This document shows positions 21,767 through 35,270 of a DNA stretch of 64,000 bases, in pieces. Each line of letters opens with the position of its first letter. The first letter of the stretch is position 1. Under the pieces are notes generated by a model that was not told the DNA's origin, searched no databases, and worked only from the letters and a program-made list of their open reading frames with translations. The position numbers and the translations under genes are program-made. Origin of the DNA: Ehretia macrophylla (taxonomy: Eukaryota > Streptophyta > Magnoliopsida > Boraginales > Ehretiaceae); contig CM075766.1 in assembly GCA_037974665.1 (NCBI GenBank), positions 47,977,569 through 48,041,568 of the forward strand. The letters run 5' to 3'.

Positions 21767-24700
21767 CTACGATGGGGGCAGTAAGCCTGCTCGGCTGCGC
21801 CTATTTTTGAAGCCTAAAATCGAATGTTTTCATTAGATTTGGGGCACTTTTATTCTTTTCCGCTATTTTTACTTCCCGGATCGTGCATCGTGAGCCTAGA
21901 AAAGGAAGACAACTTTATCCATCACATTTCTATTATCGAATTCCACGGCACCTAGGGCAAGACACTTTCGCTTCACGTAGAGGCTGAGCCCGCAAACCAA
22001 GGGCGTGGGGCTTAGGACCAGGTCTCCGTCGCTCAGGTGCCCATAACTTTTGATCCGTAAGGAGTTACGCAGCGCACAACATACCATTGGAAAGCTCTCC
22101 GAGAGCTCTACGATAGGGGCCATAAGCCTGCTCAGCTGCGCCAGTATTCATAGCCCTAAATTGAATGTTTTTATCAGTTTCGGGACACTTTTCTTCTTTT
22201 CTGCTGTTTTTCCATCCCGGATCGTACGTTGTGAGCCGCGAAAAAGACGACAACCTAATCCATCACTTTTCTATTATCGAATCCCATGGCACCTTGGGCA
22301 AGACAACTTCACTTCACAAAGAGGCTGGGCCCGCAAACCGAGAGCATGGGGCTTGGGACCAGGTCTCCGTCGCTCCGGTGCCCATAACTTTTGATCCTCA
22401 AGGAGTTACGCGGCGCACAGCATACCGTTGGAAAGCTCTCTGAGAGCTCTACGATAGGGCAGCAAGCGTGCTCAGCTGCACCTATTTTCAGAGCCAAAAA
22501 TTGAACTTTTTCATCAGTTTCGGGACACTTTTCTTCCTTTGCGCTAATTTTTCATCCAGAATTGTACGTCGTGAGTCGCGTAAAGGACGGCAACCTAATC
22601 CATCACATTTCTATTATCGAATCGCATGGCACCTTGGGCAAGACCACTTCGCTTCATGTAGAGGCTGGGCCCGCAAACCGAGGGCGTGAGGATTAGAATC
22701 AGGTCTCCGTCGCTCCAGTGCCCATAACTTTTGATCCGTAAAGAGTTACGCAGAGCATAGTATATCGTTGGAAATCTCTCCGAGAGCTCTACGACAGAGG
22801 CAACAAGCCTACCCGGCTGCTCCTGTTTTTGAAGCCCAAAATCGAATGTTTTCATCAGTTTCGACATACTTTTCTCCTTTTGCGCACTTTTTACTTTCCG
22901 GATCATACGTCGTGAGTCGTGAAAAGGAAGACAACCCAATCTATCATATTTCTATTATCGAATTCCATGGCGCCTTGGGCTAGACAACTTCACTTCACGT
23001 AGAGTTTGGGCCCGCAAACCAAGGACAGGGGGCTTGGGACCAGCTTTTTGTCGCTCCGGTGCCCATAATTTTTGATCCATAAGGAGTTAAGCAGAGCATA
23101 GCATAACGTTGGAAAGCTCTCCGAGAGCTCTACGATGGGGGTAGCAAGCCTGCTTGGCAGCTCCTGTTTTTGGATCCCAAAATTGAACGTTTTTATCAGT
23201 TTCAGGACACTTTTCTTCTTTTGCTCTATTTTTTCGTCCCGGATCGTACGTAGTGAGCCGCGAAAAGGACGACAACCTAATACATCACATTTCTATTATC
23301 GAATACCATGGCACCTTGGGCAAGACAACTTCGCTTCACGTAGAGGCTGGGCCCGCAAACCAAAGGCGTAGGGCTTGGGACCAAGTCTCTGTCGCTCGGG
23401 TGCCCATAACTTTTGATTCGTAAGGAGTTACGCGGTGTAATGCATACCGTTGGAAAGCTCTCCGAGAGCTCTACGACGGGGGCAGTAAGCCTGCTCGGCT
23501 GCGCCTATTTTCGTAGCCCAAAATCAAACGTTTTCATCAATTTTGGGACACTTATCTTCTTTTACGATGTTTTTACTTCCCTGATCGTACGTCGTGAGTC
23601 GCGAAAAGGAAGACAACCTAATCCATCATATTTCTATTATCGAATTCCATGGCTCCTTGGGCAAGACAACTTCGCTTCACGTAGCATTTAGGCCCGCAAA
23701 CCGAGGGCATGGGGATTAGGATCAGGTCTCCGTCGCTCCGGTGCCCATAACTTTTGATCCATAAGGAGTTACGCAGAGCACAGTATACCATTGGAAATCT
23801 CTCCGAGAGCTCTACGACGGAGGCAACAAGCCTGCCGGCTGCTCCTATTTTTGAAGCCCAAAATCGAACGTTTTCATCAATTTCGGTACATTTTTCTTCT
23901 TTTGCGCTGTTTTTACTTCCCGGATCGTACGTCATGAGTCCCGAAAAGGAAGACAACCTAATCCATCACATTTTTCTATTATCGAATTCCATGGCGCCTT
24001 GGGCAAGACAACTTCGCTTCATGTAGAGGTTGGGCCCGCAAACCAAGGGCGTGGGGCTTGGGACCAGTTCTCCGTTGCTACGGTGCCCATTACTTTTGAT
24101 CCGTAAGGAGTTACGCATAGCACAGCATACCGTTGGAAAGCTCTCCGAGAGCTCTACGATGGGCGCAGCAAGCCTGCTCGGCTGCGCCTGTTTTTGGATC
24201 CCAAAATCGAACGTTTTTATCAATTTTTGGAAATTTTTCTTCTTTTGCGATATTTTTTTGTCGCATATCGTACGTCGCGAGCCGCGAAAAGGACTACAGC
24301 CAAATACATCACTTTTCTATTATCGAATCCCACGGCATCTTGGGCAAGACAACTTCACTTCACGTAGAGGCTGGGACTGCAAACTGAGGGCGTGGGGCTT
24401 GGGACCAGGTCTCCATCGCTCCGGTGCCCATAACTTTTGATTCGTAAGGAGTTACGAAGCGTACAGCATACCGTTGGAAAGCTCTCGGAGAGCTCTACGA
24501 CTGGGAGAGCTAGCCTGCTCGGCTGCACCTATTTTTGAAGCCCAAAATCCACCGCTTTCATCAGTTTGGGGATACTTTGCTTCTTTTGCGCTATGTTTAC
24601 ATCCCGGATCGTACGTTGTGAGCCTAGAAAAGGAAGACAACCTAATCAATCGCATTTCTATTATCAACTTCCATGGCACCTTGGGCAAGACAACTTCGCT

Positions 24701-26143
24701 TCAGGTAGAGGCTGGGCCCGCAAACCGAGGTCGTGGGGCTTGGGACTAGGTCTCTGTCGCTCCGGTGCCCATAACTTTTGATCCGTAGGGAGTTACGCGG
24801 TGCACAACATACCGTTGGAAAGCTCTCCGAGAGCTCTACGATTAGGGAAACTAGCACTGCTCAGTTGTGCCTATTTTCGTAGCCCAAAATCGAATGTTTT
24901 CATCAGTTTCGGGACCCTTTTCTTCTTTTGAACTGTTTTTCAATCCCAGATCGTACGTCGTGAGCCGTGAAAAGGACGACAACCTAATCCACCATATTTC
25001 TATTATCGAATCCCACAGCACCTTGGGTAAGACAACTTCACTTCACGTAGAGGCTGGGCCCGCAAACCGAGGGCGTAGGGCTTGGGACCAAGTCTTCGTC
25101 GCTCCGGTACCCACAACTTTTGATTCGTAATTAGTTATGCGGCGTACAACATACCGTTGTAAAGCTCTCCGAGAGCTCTACGATGGGGGGAGCTAGGCTG
25201 CTCGGCTGCGCCTATTTTTGAAGCCCAAAATCCACCATTTTCATCAGTTTGAGGATACTTTTCTTCTTTTGCGCTGTTTTTACTTCCTGGATCGTACGTC
25301 GCGAGCCTAGAAAAGAAAGACAACCTAATCCATCACATTTCTATTATCGAATTCCATGGCACCTTGGGCAAGACAACTTCACTTCACGTAGAGGCTGGGC
25401 CCGCAAACCAAGGGCGTGGGGCTTGGGACAAGAACTTTGTTGCTCCGGTGCCCATAACTTTTGATCCGTAAGGTGTTACGCGGCGCACAGCATACCGTTA
25501 GAAAGCTCTCCGAGAGCTCTACGATAGAGGCAGCAACCCTGCTCGGCTGTGCATATTTTCATAGCCCAAAATCGAACGTTTTCATCAGTTTCGGGACCCT
25601 TTTCTTCTTTTGCAATGTTTTTCAATCCAGGATCGTACGTCGTGAGCCATGAAAAGGACGACAACCTAATCCATCATATTTCTATTATCAAATCCCACAG
25701 CACCTTGGACAATACAACTTCGCATCACGAAGAGGCTGAGCCCGCAAACCGAGGACGTGGGGCTTGGGACTAGGTCTCTGTCGCTTCGGTGCCCATAACT
25801 TTTGATCCGTAAGGAGTTACGCAAAGCACAGCATACCGTTGGAAAGATCTCTGAGAGCTCTATGACGGGGGCAGCAAGCCTACTCGGCTGTGCCTGTTTT
25901 CGTAGCCCAAAATCCACAATTTTCATCAGTTTCTGGACACCATTCTTCTTTTGCGCCGTTTTTTCATCCCGGATCGTACGTCGTGCACTGCGAAAAGGAC
26001 GACAACCTAATCCATTACATTTTAAATATCGAATCCCACGGTACCTTGGGCAAGACAACTTCGCTTTACGTAGAGGCTGGGCCCTCAAACAGAGGGCGTG
26101 GGGCATGGGACTAGGTTTCCGTCACTCCGGTTCCCATAACTTT

Positions 26144-26402
26144 TGATCCGTAAGGAGTTACGGGGATCACAACATACCGTTGGAAAACTCACCGAGAGCT
26201 CTACGATGGGGGCAGCAAGCCTGCTCATCTGCGCTTGTTTACAGAGCCCAAAATTGAACATTTTCATCAGTTTTGGGACACTTTTCTTCTTTTGCGCTAT
26301 TTTTCTGTCCCGGATCATAAGTCGTGAGCCGCGAAAAGGACGATAACCTAATCCATCACATTTCTATTATCGAATCCCACGGCACCTTAGGCAAGACACT
26401 TT
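26144..26402 (+). repeat. Shortened satellite monomer (259 bp)
   Basis: The region between GGCAAGACA and ACTTTTGATCC is missing, 82 bp short of the norm. The join falls at the shared letters ACTT, which occur at both ends of the lost segment. Confidence 0.85.
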
Positions 26403-29400
26403 TGATCCGTAAGGAGTTACGCAGAGCACAGTATACCGTTGGAAATCTCTCCGAGAGCTCTACGACGGAGGCAACAAGCCTGCTCGGCTGCGCCTGTTTT
26501 TGGATCCCAAAATCGAACGTTTTTATCAGTTTCGGGAAACTTTTCTTCTTTTGCTCTATTTTTTCTTCCCGAATATTTCGTAGTGAGTCGGGAAAAAGGA
26601 CGACAACCTAATACATCACATTTCTATTATCGAATCCCGCGGCACCTTTGGCAAGACAACTTCGCTTCACGTAGAGGTTGGGCCCGCAAACTGAGGGCGT
26701 GGGGCTTAGGACCAGCTCTCCGTCGCTCCGGTGCCCATAACTTTTGATCCATAAGGAGTTATGCTGAGCACAACATAACGTTGGAAAGCTCTCCGAGAGC
26801 TCTACGATGGGGACAGCAAGCCTGCTCAGATGCGCCTATTTTTGGATCCCAAAATTGAACATTTTTATCAGTTTTGGGAAACTTTTCTTCTTTTGCTCTA
26901 TTTTTTCATCCCGGATATTTCGTAGTAAGTCGGGAAAAAGGACGACAACCTAATACATCACATTTCTATTATCGAATCCCATGGCACCTTGGGCAAGACA
27001 ACTTCACTTCACGAAGAGGCTGGGCCCACAAACCGAGGGCGTGGGGCTTGGGACCAGGTCTCTATCGCTCCGGTGCCCATAACTTTTGATTCGTAAGGAG
27101 TTACGCGGCGTACAGCATAATATTGGAAAACTCTCCGGGAGCTCTATGACGGGGACAGCAAGCCTGCTGGGCTGCGCCTATTTTCGTACCCCAAAATGGA
27201 ACGTTTTCATCAGTTTCGGGACACTTTTCTTCTTTTGCTCTATTTTTTCGTCTCGGATCGTACGTAGTGAGCCGCGAAAAGGATGACAACCTAATACATC
27301 ACATTTCTATTATCGAATCCAACGGCACCTTAGGCAAGACAAATTCACTTCACGAAGAGGCTGGGCCCGCAAACCGAGGGCGTGGGGCTTGGGACCAGGT
27401 CTCTGTCGCTCTGGTGGCCATAACTTTTGATTCGTAAAGAGTTACGCGGCGTACAGCTTACCGTTGGAAAGCTCTCCGATAGCTCTACGACGGGGGCTGC
27501 AAGCCTGCTTGGATGCACCTATTTTCGTAGCCCAAAATCCAACGTTTTCATTAGTTTCGGGACACTTTCCTTCTTTTGCTCTCTTTTTTCATTCCGGATC
27601 GTACGTTGTGAGCTGCGAAAAGGACGACAACCTAATACATCACATTTCTATTATCGAATCCCACGGCACCTTGGGCAAGACAACTTCGCTTCACGAAGAG
27701 GCTGGGCCCGCAAACCGTGGGCATGGGGCTTAGGACAAGGTCTCCGTCGCTCCGGAGCCTATAACTTTTCATTCGTAAGGAGTTACGCGGCGCACAACAT
27801 ACCGTTGGAAAGCACTCCGAGAGCTCTACGACAGGGGCAGTAAGCCTGCTTGGCTGCGCTTGTTTTTTAAGCCAAAAATAGAATGTTTTCATTAGTTTTG
27901 GGGCACTCTTATTCTTTTGCGCTATTTTTATTTCCCGGATCGTACGTCGTGAGCCTAGAAAAGGAAGACAACCTTATCTATCATATTTCTATTATCGAAT
28001 TCCACGGCACCTTAGGCAAGACACTTTCGCCTCACGTAGAGACTAGGCCCGCAAACCGAGGGCGTGGGGCTTAGGACCAGGTCTCCGTCGCTCAGGTGCC
28101 CACAACTTTTGATCCGTAAGGAGTTACGCGGCGCACAACATACTGTTGGAAAGCTCTCCGAGAGCTCTACGATGGGGGCAGCAAGCCTGCTCGGCTGCGC
28201 CTATTTTCGTAGCCCAAAATCGAATATTTTTATCAGTTTTGGGATACTTTTCTTCTTTTGTACTGTTTTTCCATCCCGGATCGTATGTCGTGAGCCGCGA
28301 AAAGGACGGCAACCTAATCCATCACATTTCTATTATTGAATCCAATGGCACCTTGGGCAAGGCAACTTTGCTTCACGAAGAGGCTCAGCCCGCAAACCGA
28401 GGGCGTGGGGCTTGGTACCAGGTCTCCGTCGTTCCCGTGCCAATAAATTTTGATCCGCAAGGAGTTACGCGGCGCACACCATACCGTTGGAAGGCTCTCC
28501 GAGAGCTCTACGATGGGGGAGCAAGCCTGTTCGGCTACGCCTATTTTCGTAGCCCAAAATAGAACATTTTCATCAGTTTCGGGACACTTTTCTTCTTTTG
28601 CGCTATTTTTCCATCACGGATCGTACGTCGTGAGCCGTGAAAAGGACGACAACCTAATCCATCACATTTATATAATCGAATCCCACGGCACCATGGGCAA
28701 GAAAACTTCAATTCATGAAGAGGCTGGGCCCGCAAACCGAGGGCGTGGGGCTTGCGACCAGGTCTTCGTCGCTCCCGTGCCCATAACTTTTGATCCGTAA
28801 GGAGTTACGTAGAGCACAACATACCGTTGTAAAGCTCTCCAAGAGCTCTACGACAAAAGTAGCAAGACGGCTTGGCTACGCCTGTTTTCGTTGTCCAAAA
28901 TCGGACGTTTTAATCAGTTTCAGGACACTTTTATTCTTTTGCGCTATTTTTCCATCCCGGATCGTACATCGTGCGCCGCGAAAAGGACAACAACCTAATC
29001 CATCACATTTTCATTATCGAATCCCATGGCACCTTGGGCAAGACAACTTCGCTTCACGTAGAGGCTCGGCTCGTAAACCGAGGGCGTGGGCTTGGGACAA
29101 GGTTTTCGTCGCTTCGGTGCCCATCACTTTAGATCCGCAAGGAGTTACGGGGAGCACAGAATACCGTTGGAAAGCTCTCCGAGAGCTCTATGATAGGGCA
29201 GCAAGCCTGCTCGACTGCACCTGTTTTCAGAGCCCCAAATCGAATGTTTTCATCAGTTTCGGAAAACGTTTCTTCTTTTGTGCTGTTTTTCCGTCCCAGA
29301 TCGTACGTTGTGAGCCGCGAAAAGGACGACAACCTAATCCATCACATTTATATTATCAAATCCCATGGCACCTTGGGCAAGACAACTTCGCTTCATGTAG

Positions 29401-31692
29401 AGGCTGGGCCCGCAAACCAAGGGCGTGGGGCTTGGGACCAGGTCTCCGTCGCTCCAGTGCCCATAACTTTTGATTTAAAAGGAGCTATGCGGTGCACAGC
29501 ATACCGTTGGAAAGTTTTTCGAGAGCTCTACGACGGAGGCAATAAGCCTGCACGGCTGCTCTTGTTTTTGATTCCCAAAATAGAACGTTTTCATCAGTTT
29601 CGACGCACTTTACTTCTTTTACACTATTTTTACTTCCCGGATCGTACGTCGTGAGCCTAGAAAATGAAGACAACCTAATCCAACAAATTTCTATTATCGA
29701 ATTCCATAGCACCTTGGGCAAGACAACTTCGCTTCACGTAGAGGCTAGGCCCACAAACCGAGGGCGTGGGGCTTGGGACTAGGTCTCCATCGCTCCGGTG
29801 CCCACAACTTTTGATCCGTAAGGAGTTACGCGGCGCACAGCATACCGTTGGAAAGCTCTTCGAGGGCTCTATGACAGGGGCAGCAAGGCTGCTTGGCTGC
29901 GCCTATTTTTCAAGCCCAAAATCAAATATTTTTATTAGTTTTGGGACACTTTTCTATTTTTGCGCTGTTTTTACTTCCCGGACCATACGTCGTGAGCCTA
30001 GAAAAGAAAGACAACCTTATCCATCACATTTCTATTACTGAATTCCATGGCACCATGGGCAAGACACTTTCGCTACACGTAGAGGTTGGGCCCACAAACC
30101 GAGGGCGTGGGGCTTAGGAACAGGTCTCTATCGCTCTGGTGCCTATAACTTTTGATCCGTAAGGAGTTACGCGGCGCACAGCATACTGTTGGAAAGCTCT
30201 CCGAGAGCTCTACGATGGGGATAGCAAGCGTGCTCAGCTACGCCTATTTTTGTAGCCCAAAATCGAATGTTTTCATCAATTTCGGGATACTTTTTTTCTT
30301 TTGTGCTGTTTTTCCATCCCGGATCGTACGTCGTGAGCCGCGAAAAAGGATGACAACCTAATCCATCACATTTCTATTATCGAATCCAATGGCACCTTGG
30401 GCAAGACAACTTCGCTTCACGAAGAGGCTGGGCACATAAACCAAGGGCGTGGGGCTTGGGACCAGTTCTCCGTCGCTCCGGTGCCCATAACTTTTGATCT
30501 GTAAGGAGTTACGAAGAGCACAGCATACCGTGGGAAAGCTCTCCAAGAGCTCTACGACGGGGCAGCAAGCCTGCTCAGCTGCGCCTATTTTCGTAGCGCA
30601 AAATCAAACGTTTTCATCAATTTCGGGATACTTTTCTTCTTTTGTGCTGTTTTTTCATCCCGGATCGTACGTCGTGTGCCTCGAAAAGGACGACAACCTA
30701 ATCCATCACATTTCTATTTTTGAACTCCACGACACCTTGGGCAAGACACTTTCGCTTCACGTAGAGGCTGGGTCTGCAAACCGAGGGCGTGGGGCTTAGG
30801 ACCAGGTCTCCATCACTCTGGTTCCCATAACTTTTTATCCATAAGGAGTTACGCGGTATACAACATACCATTGGAAAGCTCTCCGAGAACTCTACGACTG
30901 AGGCAACAACCCTGCTTAGCTGTTCCTATTTTAGAAGCCCAAAATCGATCATTTTTATCAGTTTCGGCACACTTTTCTTCTTTTGCGCTTATTTTACTTC
31001 CCGGATCGTACGTCGTGAGCCGCAAAAAGGAAGACAACCTAATCCATCACATTTCTATTATCGAATTCCATGGCGGCTTGGGCAAGACAACTTCGCTTCA
31101 CGTAGTGGTTGGGCCCGCAAACCGAGGGCGTAGGGATTAGGATCAGGTCTCCGTCGCTCCGGTGCCCATAAATTTTGATCCGTAAGAAGTTACGTAGAGC
31201 ACAGTATACCATTGGAAATATCTCCGAGAGCTCTACGACGAAGGCAACAAGCCTGCCCAGCTGTTCCTATTTTTTAAGCCCAAAATCGAACGTTTTCATC
31301 AGTTTTGGCACACTTTTCTTCTTTTGCGCTGTTTTTACTTCCCAGATCGTACGTCGTGAGTCGCGAAAAGGAAGACAACCTAATCCATCACATTTCTATT
31401 ATCGAATTCCATGGCACCTTGGGCAAGACAACTTCACTTCACGTAGAGGTTGGGCCTGCAAACCGAGGGCGTGGGGCTTAGGACCAGGTCTCTATCGCTC
31501 CGTTGCCCATAACTTTTTATCTGTAAGGAGTTACGCAGAGCACAGCATACCGTTGGAAAGCTGTTCGAGAGCTCTACGATCGGGGCAGCCATCCTGCTCG
31601 GTTGGGCCTATTTTTGGATCTCAAAATTGAACATTTTTATCAATCTCGGGATACTTTTCTTCTTTTATGCTATTTTTTTGTCCCGGTTCGTA

Positions 31693-31697
31693 CGTCG
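31693..31697 (+). repeat. Target-site duplication CGTCG, left copy
   Basis: Precedes the solo LTR. The right copy at 35266-35270 reads CATCG, a single CpG-type change. Confidence 0.82.
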
Positions 31698-34600
31698 TGT
31701 CACACCCCAACCCGGCCTATAAAGGTTAGACTAGGGTGTGATCTAAACATTCAAGTCATGTCTCGTACTCAATCGTTCATGAAAGTTTAACACTTAACGT
31801 TTAGCCTAGACTCCGTAATTTTTTCGAAAAACCGGTAGCATAATGGCTGTAATTGCGCTCTTTAGTTTGACCTAGTTCTCTAAATGCCTCAAAATTTCCA
31901 ATCTCAATTTCATTTCCAACAAAGATTACTATTCATCAATTGAAACGCTACTAGTTGTCTCGAAGTCTCGTTTGATTAATAACCTAGCATGATACTATGT
32001 CTCGTTTGTTTGTTAATCCTTGTTACAAACGTACCTGTTGATCTTAGCTTATCAATGAGTACCTGCTTAAGATTGGATGGGTTCATTTTACTTAATCCTT
32101 GCCTGATACTTCATAATCCTATGATAGATACTAGCCAATAACGATAGCAAAACGACCACAGTAGTGTCAATCTAGTTATTATCAGTACAAACTAAAATTA
32201 GACCCCAAATTACAACGGGGGTCTTTTACATTACAATAGCAACCATCATAAGAAATGAAATAGTCTTCAAGCAACATATTGTTCACAAAATGGCCATAGT
32301 CACGTAAGGCACGTAGGGCAAGCAATCATTCCAAGGAATCATCGTTAGGCACGTCGTCCTCGGGTACCTGTTCTTGGTCTTCTTCACCTGAGATGATAAA
32401 AGAGGGTGATTCCTTATGAACTCAGCGAGGGGGGAACGAGAAATAAGTTTTGAAACTCATTTTCCAGTTCAACTTATAAAAAAACCTTTTTTGCAAGCAT
32501 GAATGTATCACAAGTAAGTACATAACGTAATGTAAAAGTAAAGGAACACAATTACTAGTCTTTCCTCCCCGAGGTCCTCTAGGAACCAAGCGAGAGTACT
32601 TATACACATAGTGAAAAGGATACGGTGAGCTTTCGCTCTCAGTTCATGTCAGTACCAGTTGTTGCGGCCGACTTCAAATCATCCCCTTATCACGCCAAAT
32701 GGGTGTACTCCGGATGTACCCCGAAATCCTACGACCCAACTCTTCGAGGAAGTCTAGCCCCCAAGCGAGAGAGGGAATTGGACAATGGTAGTCACGGTTG
32801 CACCGGCAAGCCCGATGTTGCCCGGTGTGCGTGAACGCTACCACGCCAGAATGAAAGGTTGCAACCTTGTATGCAATGCACAATTATGACATTTAATATA
32901 TCACATTAGGAGGACAACAAAGTAGGTTGCCTCCGAGCAGTCATAAGATCACACATTGACAGTTAAACACGCGAGGCACAATATGACAAGTAAATTCACT
33001 TGAAAAGCACATGGAGTTATATGAACATTAAACGGGCAGCCATGTAATGCACGTAAATCAAGTCATATAACTCATTTCAAAGTTCACGTAATCAAATAAT
33101 AAGATTATTCATCATGCAACGACATCTACGTGGGACCAAGTGCAAGAAAAGCCTACTTATCAACATGTAATCATCGAAATCATATTTAGGGCTACAAGGG
33201 CAACTACGGGCAGCCTACTAAACACATAATCAAACACAATATCCAAAGGATCAACACTTAGCAAGTTTACCTAGTTACTAGGGTTCCAATTCGTGTTTAC
33301 CCGTGCGATTAAGCCCCAAGTCATCTCGTAATTAAACTCAAACCACGCATTGATTAGTTCATATACCCTCAAGCATTCAAAACAGTCCACACAACATCCA
33401 ATGCCACAATCTCAAGCATTTACTACAACAAGAGAAGCTACAATAATTTTTCTAAGCATTTCACTAAGTGAAACCCTCACTGCAATGGACTGTTTTCTTA
33501 CAATCATTAAGACAAGAAAACAATCTCCAATTCCAGTGAATAAGATTTCAAATTAAAGCTTCAGGGGTGAAATAAATTCAAAAATAAACCTTGCATCATT
33601 TGGAGTTCGGGTTCAATAGTTATAGCCAAAACAGTGAGACTGCACAAAACTGTCCAAATTTGCACACATTTCAATACTTGTCATTTTTTGTGGCCTTAGG
33701 GTCAGATTTAGCCTTAGTCCATTTCTGACAAAACTGTCCAGAACTGAAAAATATAGCTTCACACCAAATTTCATGTATTTTAGATATCATTTACTAAGTC
33801 AAAATTGGTTTGTTCTACAAGATCAGTGAATCTGCCAAAACCTGCTTCATTTTTTCAGACTTTCCAGATTTAGACACATTTTGATAATTTTCCATTTTGA
33901 GAACCTTAGATTCAAAATTAGCTTTGGTCTATTTCTTCAAAAAGTGTTCAAAACTGGCAAAACTAGTTACCTACCAATTTTCAAACATTTTAAATATCAT
34001 TTACCTAGCCAAAATCACCTCACACCAACAAGATAGAGGGCTGTCACATACCCGATTTCATCTATCATCACATTCTAGCCAAATATCTTGCCATGCATGT
34101 TTACAAAAGCTCATGAACACACATAAATCACAGGTACAGAAGTAAAGATAGACATTTAAGGGCATGCATGTGGTTTTTTGAAAGATTTTCAAGAAGTTTT
34201 AACCCTCACCTTAGCAAAACAACAAGAAGATGCACAAGACTCTTGATGGTTGCACAAGATTGACTCTTTTCCTTGCTTAGCCAAGACACCACTCGATTTT
34301 CTCTAATTTCCTAGCTTAGTAACCAAGTTCTTAGAAGGTGCATGTAGTTAGAACAAGAAGAAAAGAAATGGAAGCTAGCAAACTCACCTAAGCTGAAATG
34401 GAGGTTCAAAGAGTTTGCATGTGTGTTTCTTGCAACCTAGCTTGCTTAGTCGAGCTCCCTAGCTTCTTGCATGCCTTGATGAACCATGGAGTGATGAAGA
34501 TAAGCTATAGAGTGTAGAAACTCAGCCTAGGCAGAGAGAGAGAGAAGAAAATGAGAGAGGAATGAGAGGAAATGAAGGGAAATGAAAGAAAATGAAAGCT

Positions 34601-35265
34601 TGATGGGCATAGATGCTTGTGTCGGCCTTGAGCATGTAAATTTCAGACTTTTGTGTCTTCAAGAAGCATTTTGAATTATCTAGTATGGGCATGGAGCTTG
34701 TGTCGAGAATATGGAGCTTTGAGGAGGGTTTGGGCTAATTTTTTTATTGCCTTGTGTCATAGAATTGTCATAGAATGTTTAGGAGTAGAATTTGAAATTA
34801 AATTGCATGCACAAAGCTCCTAGTGGTCGGCCAAAGATGTGCTCAAATATGAATTTTTTGTCTTGTTCAAGGCTTATTTTATTGTGTGTTTGGGACATGC
34901 AAAGAATAAAGAATATCTAGCTTTTGGTGCAATTTCGTCTTCTAGTGCATTGACTTAGCATTTTAATATTAGTTAGTGGGATTTGTAGGATTAACTAATG
35001 ATCTAGTGCTTCGTGTAAGATGCTTTCTTTATTAACGTGTAGGCATGCTTTCCTAGATTTAGGGCACGCACTACAAGACAAGGCACGAACTACGAGATGA
35101 ATGGACGTATCCCAAGTAAATGCACGCAACCCTAAATGTATGCACGCAATTCAATACAAGGCATACAAAACGAAACACAATTCTTAACCCTAGGTCAAGG
35201 CACGCAAATCTATGTTAGGGCACAGGAAACAAAATATGGCACACAAATCGAGGTCGGGCCTTACA
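31698..35265 (-). mobile_element. Solo LTR of the Tekay-like family in the satellite
   Basis: 3568 bp, antisense, beginning TGTCACACCCC and ending GGGCCTTACA, matching the reverse complement of 9136-12716 throughout. No internal region. Satellite phase is continuous across it once one copy of the 5-bp duplication is removed. It carries the conserved 69-codon frame (32674-32883). The remaining sequence holds no gene. Confidence 0.93.
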
Positions 35266-35270
35266 CATCG
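35266..35270 (+). repeat. Target-site duplication, right copy (CATCG)
   Basis: Matches CGTCG at 31693-31697 with one mismatch. Confidence 0.8.

Larger units (their letters stand above)
19746..31697 (+). repeat. 341-bp satellite array, segment B (about 35 monomers)
   Basis: Head-to-tail copies of a unit of about 341 bp. The anchor TGATCCGTAAGGAG recurs at 20346, 20687, 21028, 21369, 21710 and 22051. Fixed blocks in each monomer are TACCGTTGGAAAGC, an AGCTCTC-C-GAGAGCT dyad, CCCAAAATCGAAC, CTTTTCTTCTTTTG, GGATCGTACGTCGTGAG, GACGACAACCTAATCC, TTCTATTATCGAAT, CACCTTGGGCAAGACAAC and GGGCCCGCAAACC. Monomers differ by very roughly 10-15%. No gene is present: open frames of up to about 114 codons restart in each unit and are not preserved. 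Confidence 0.96.
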
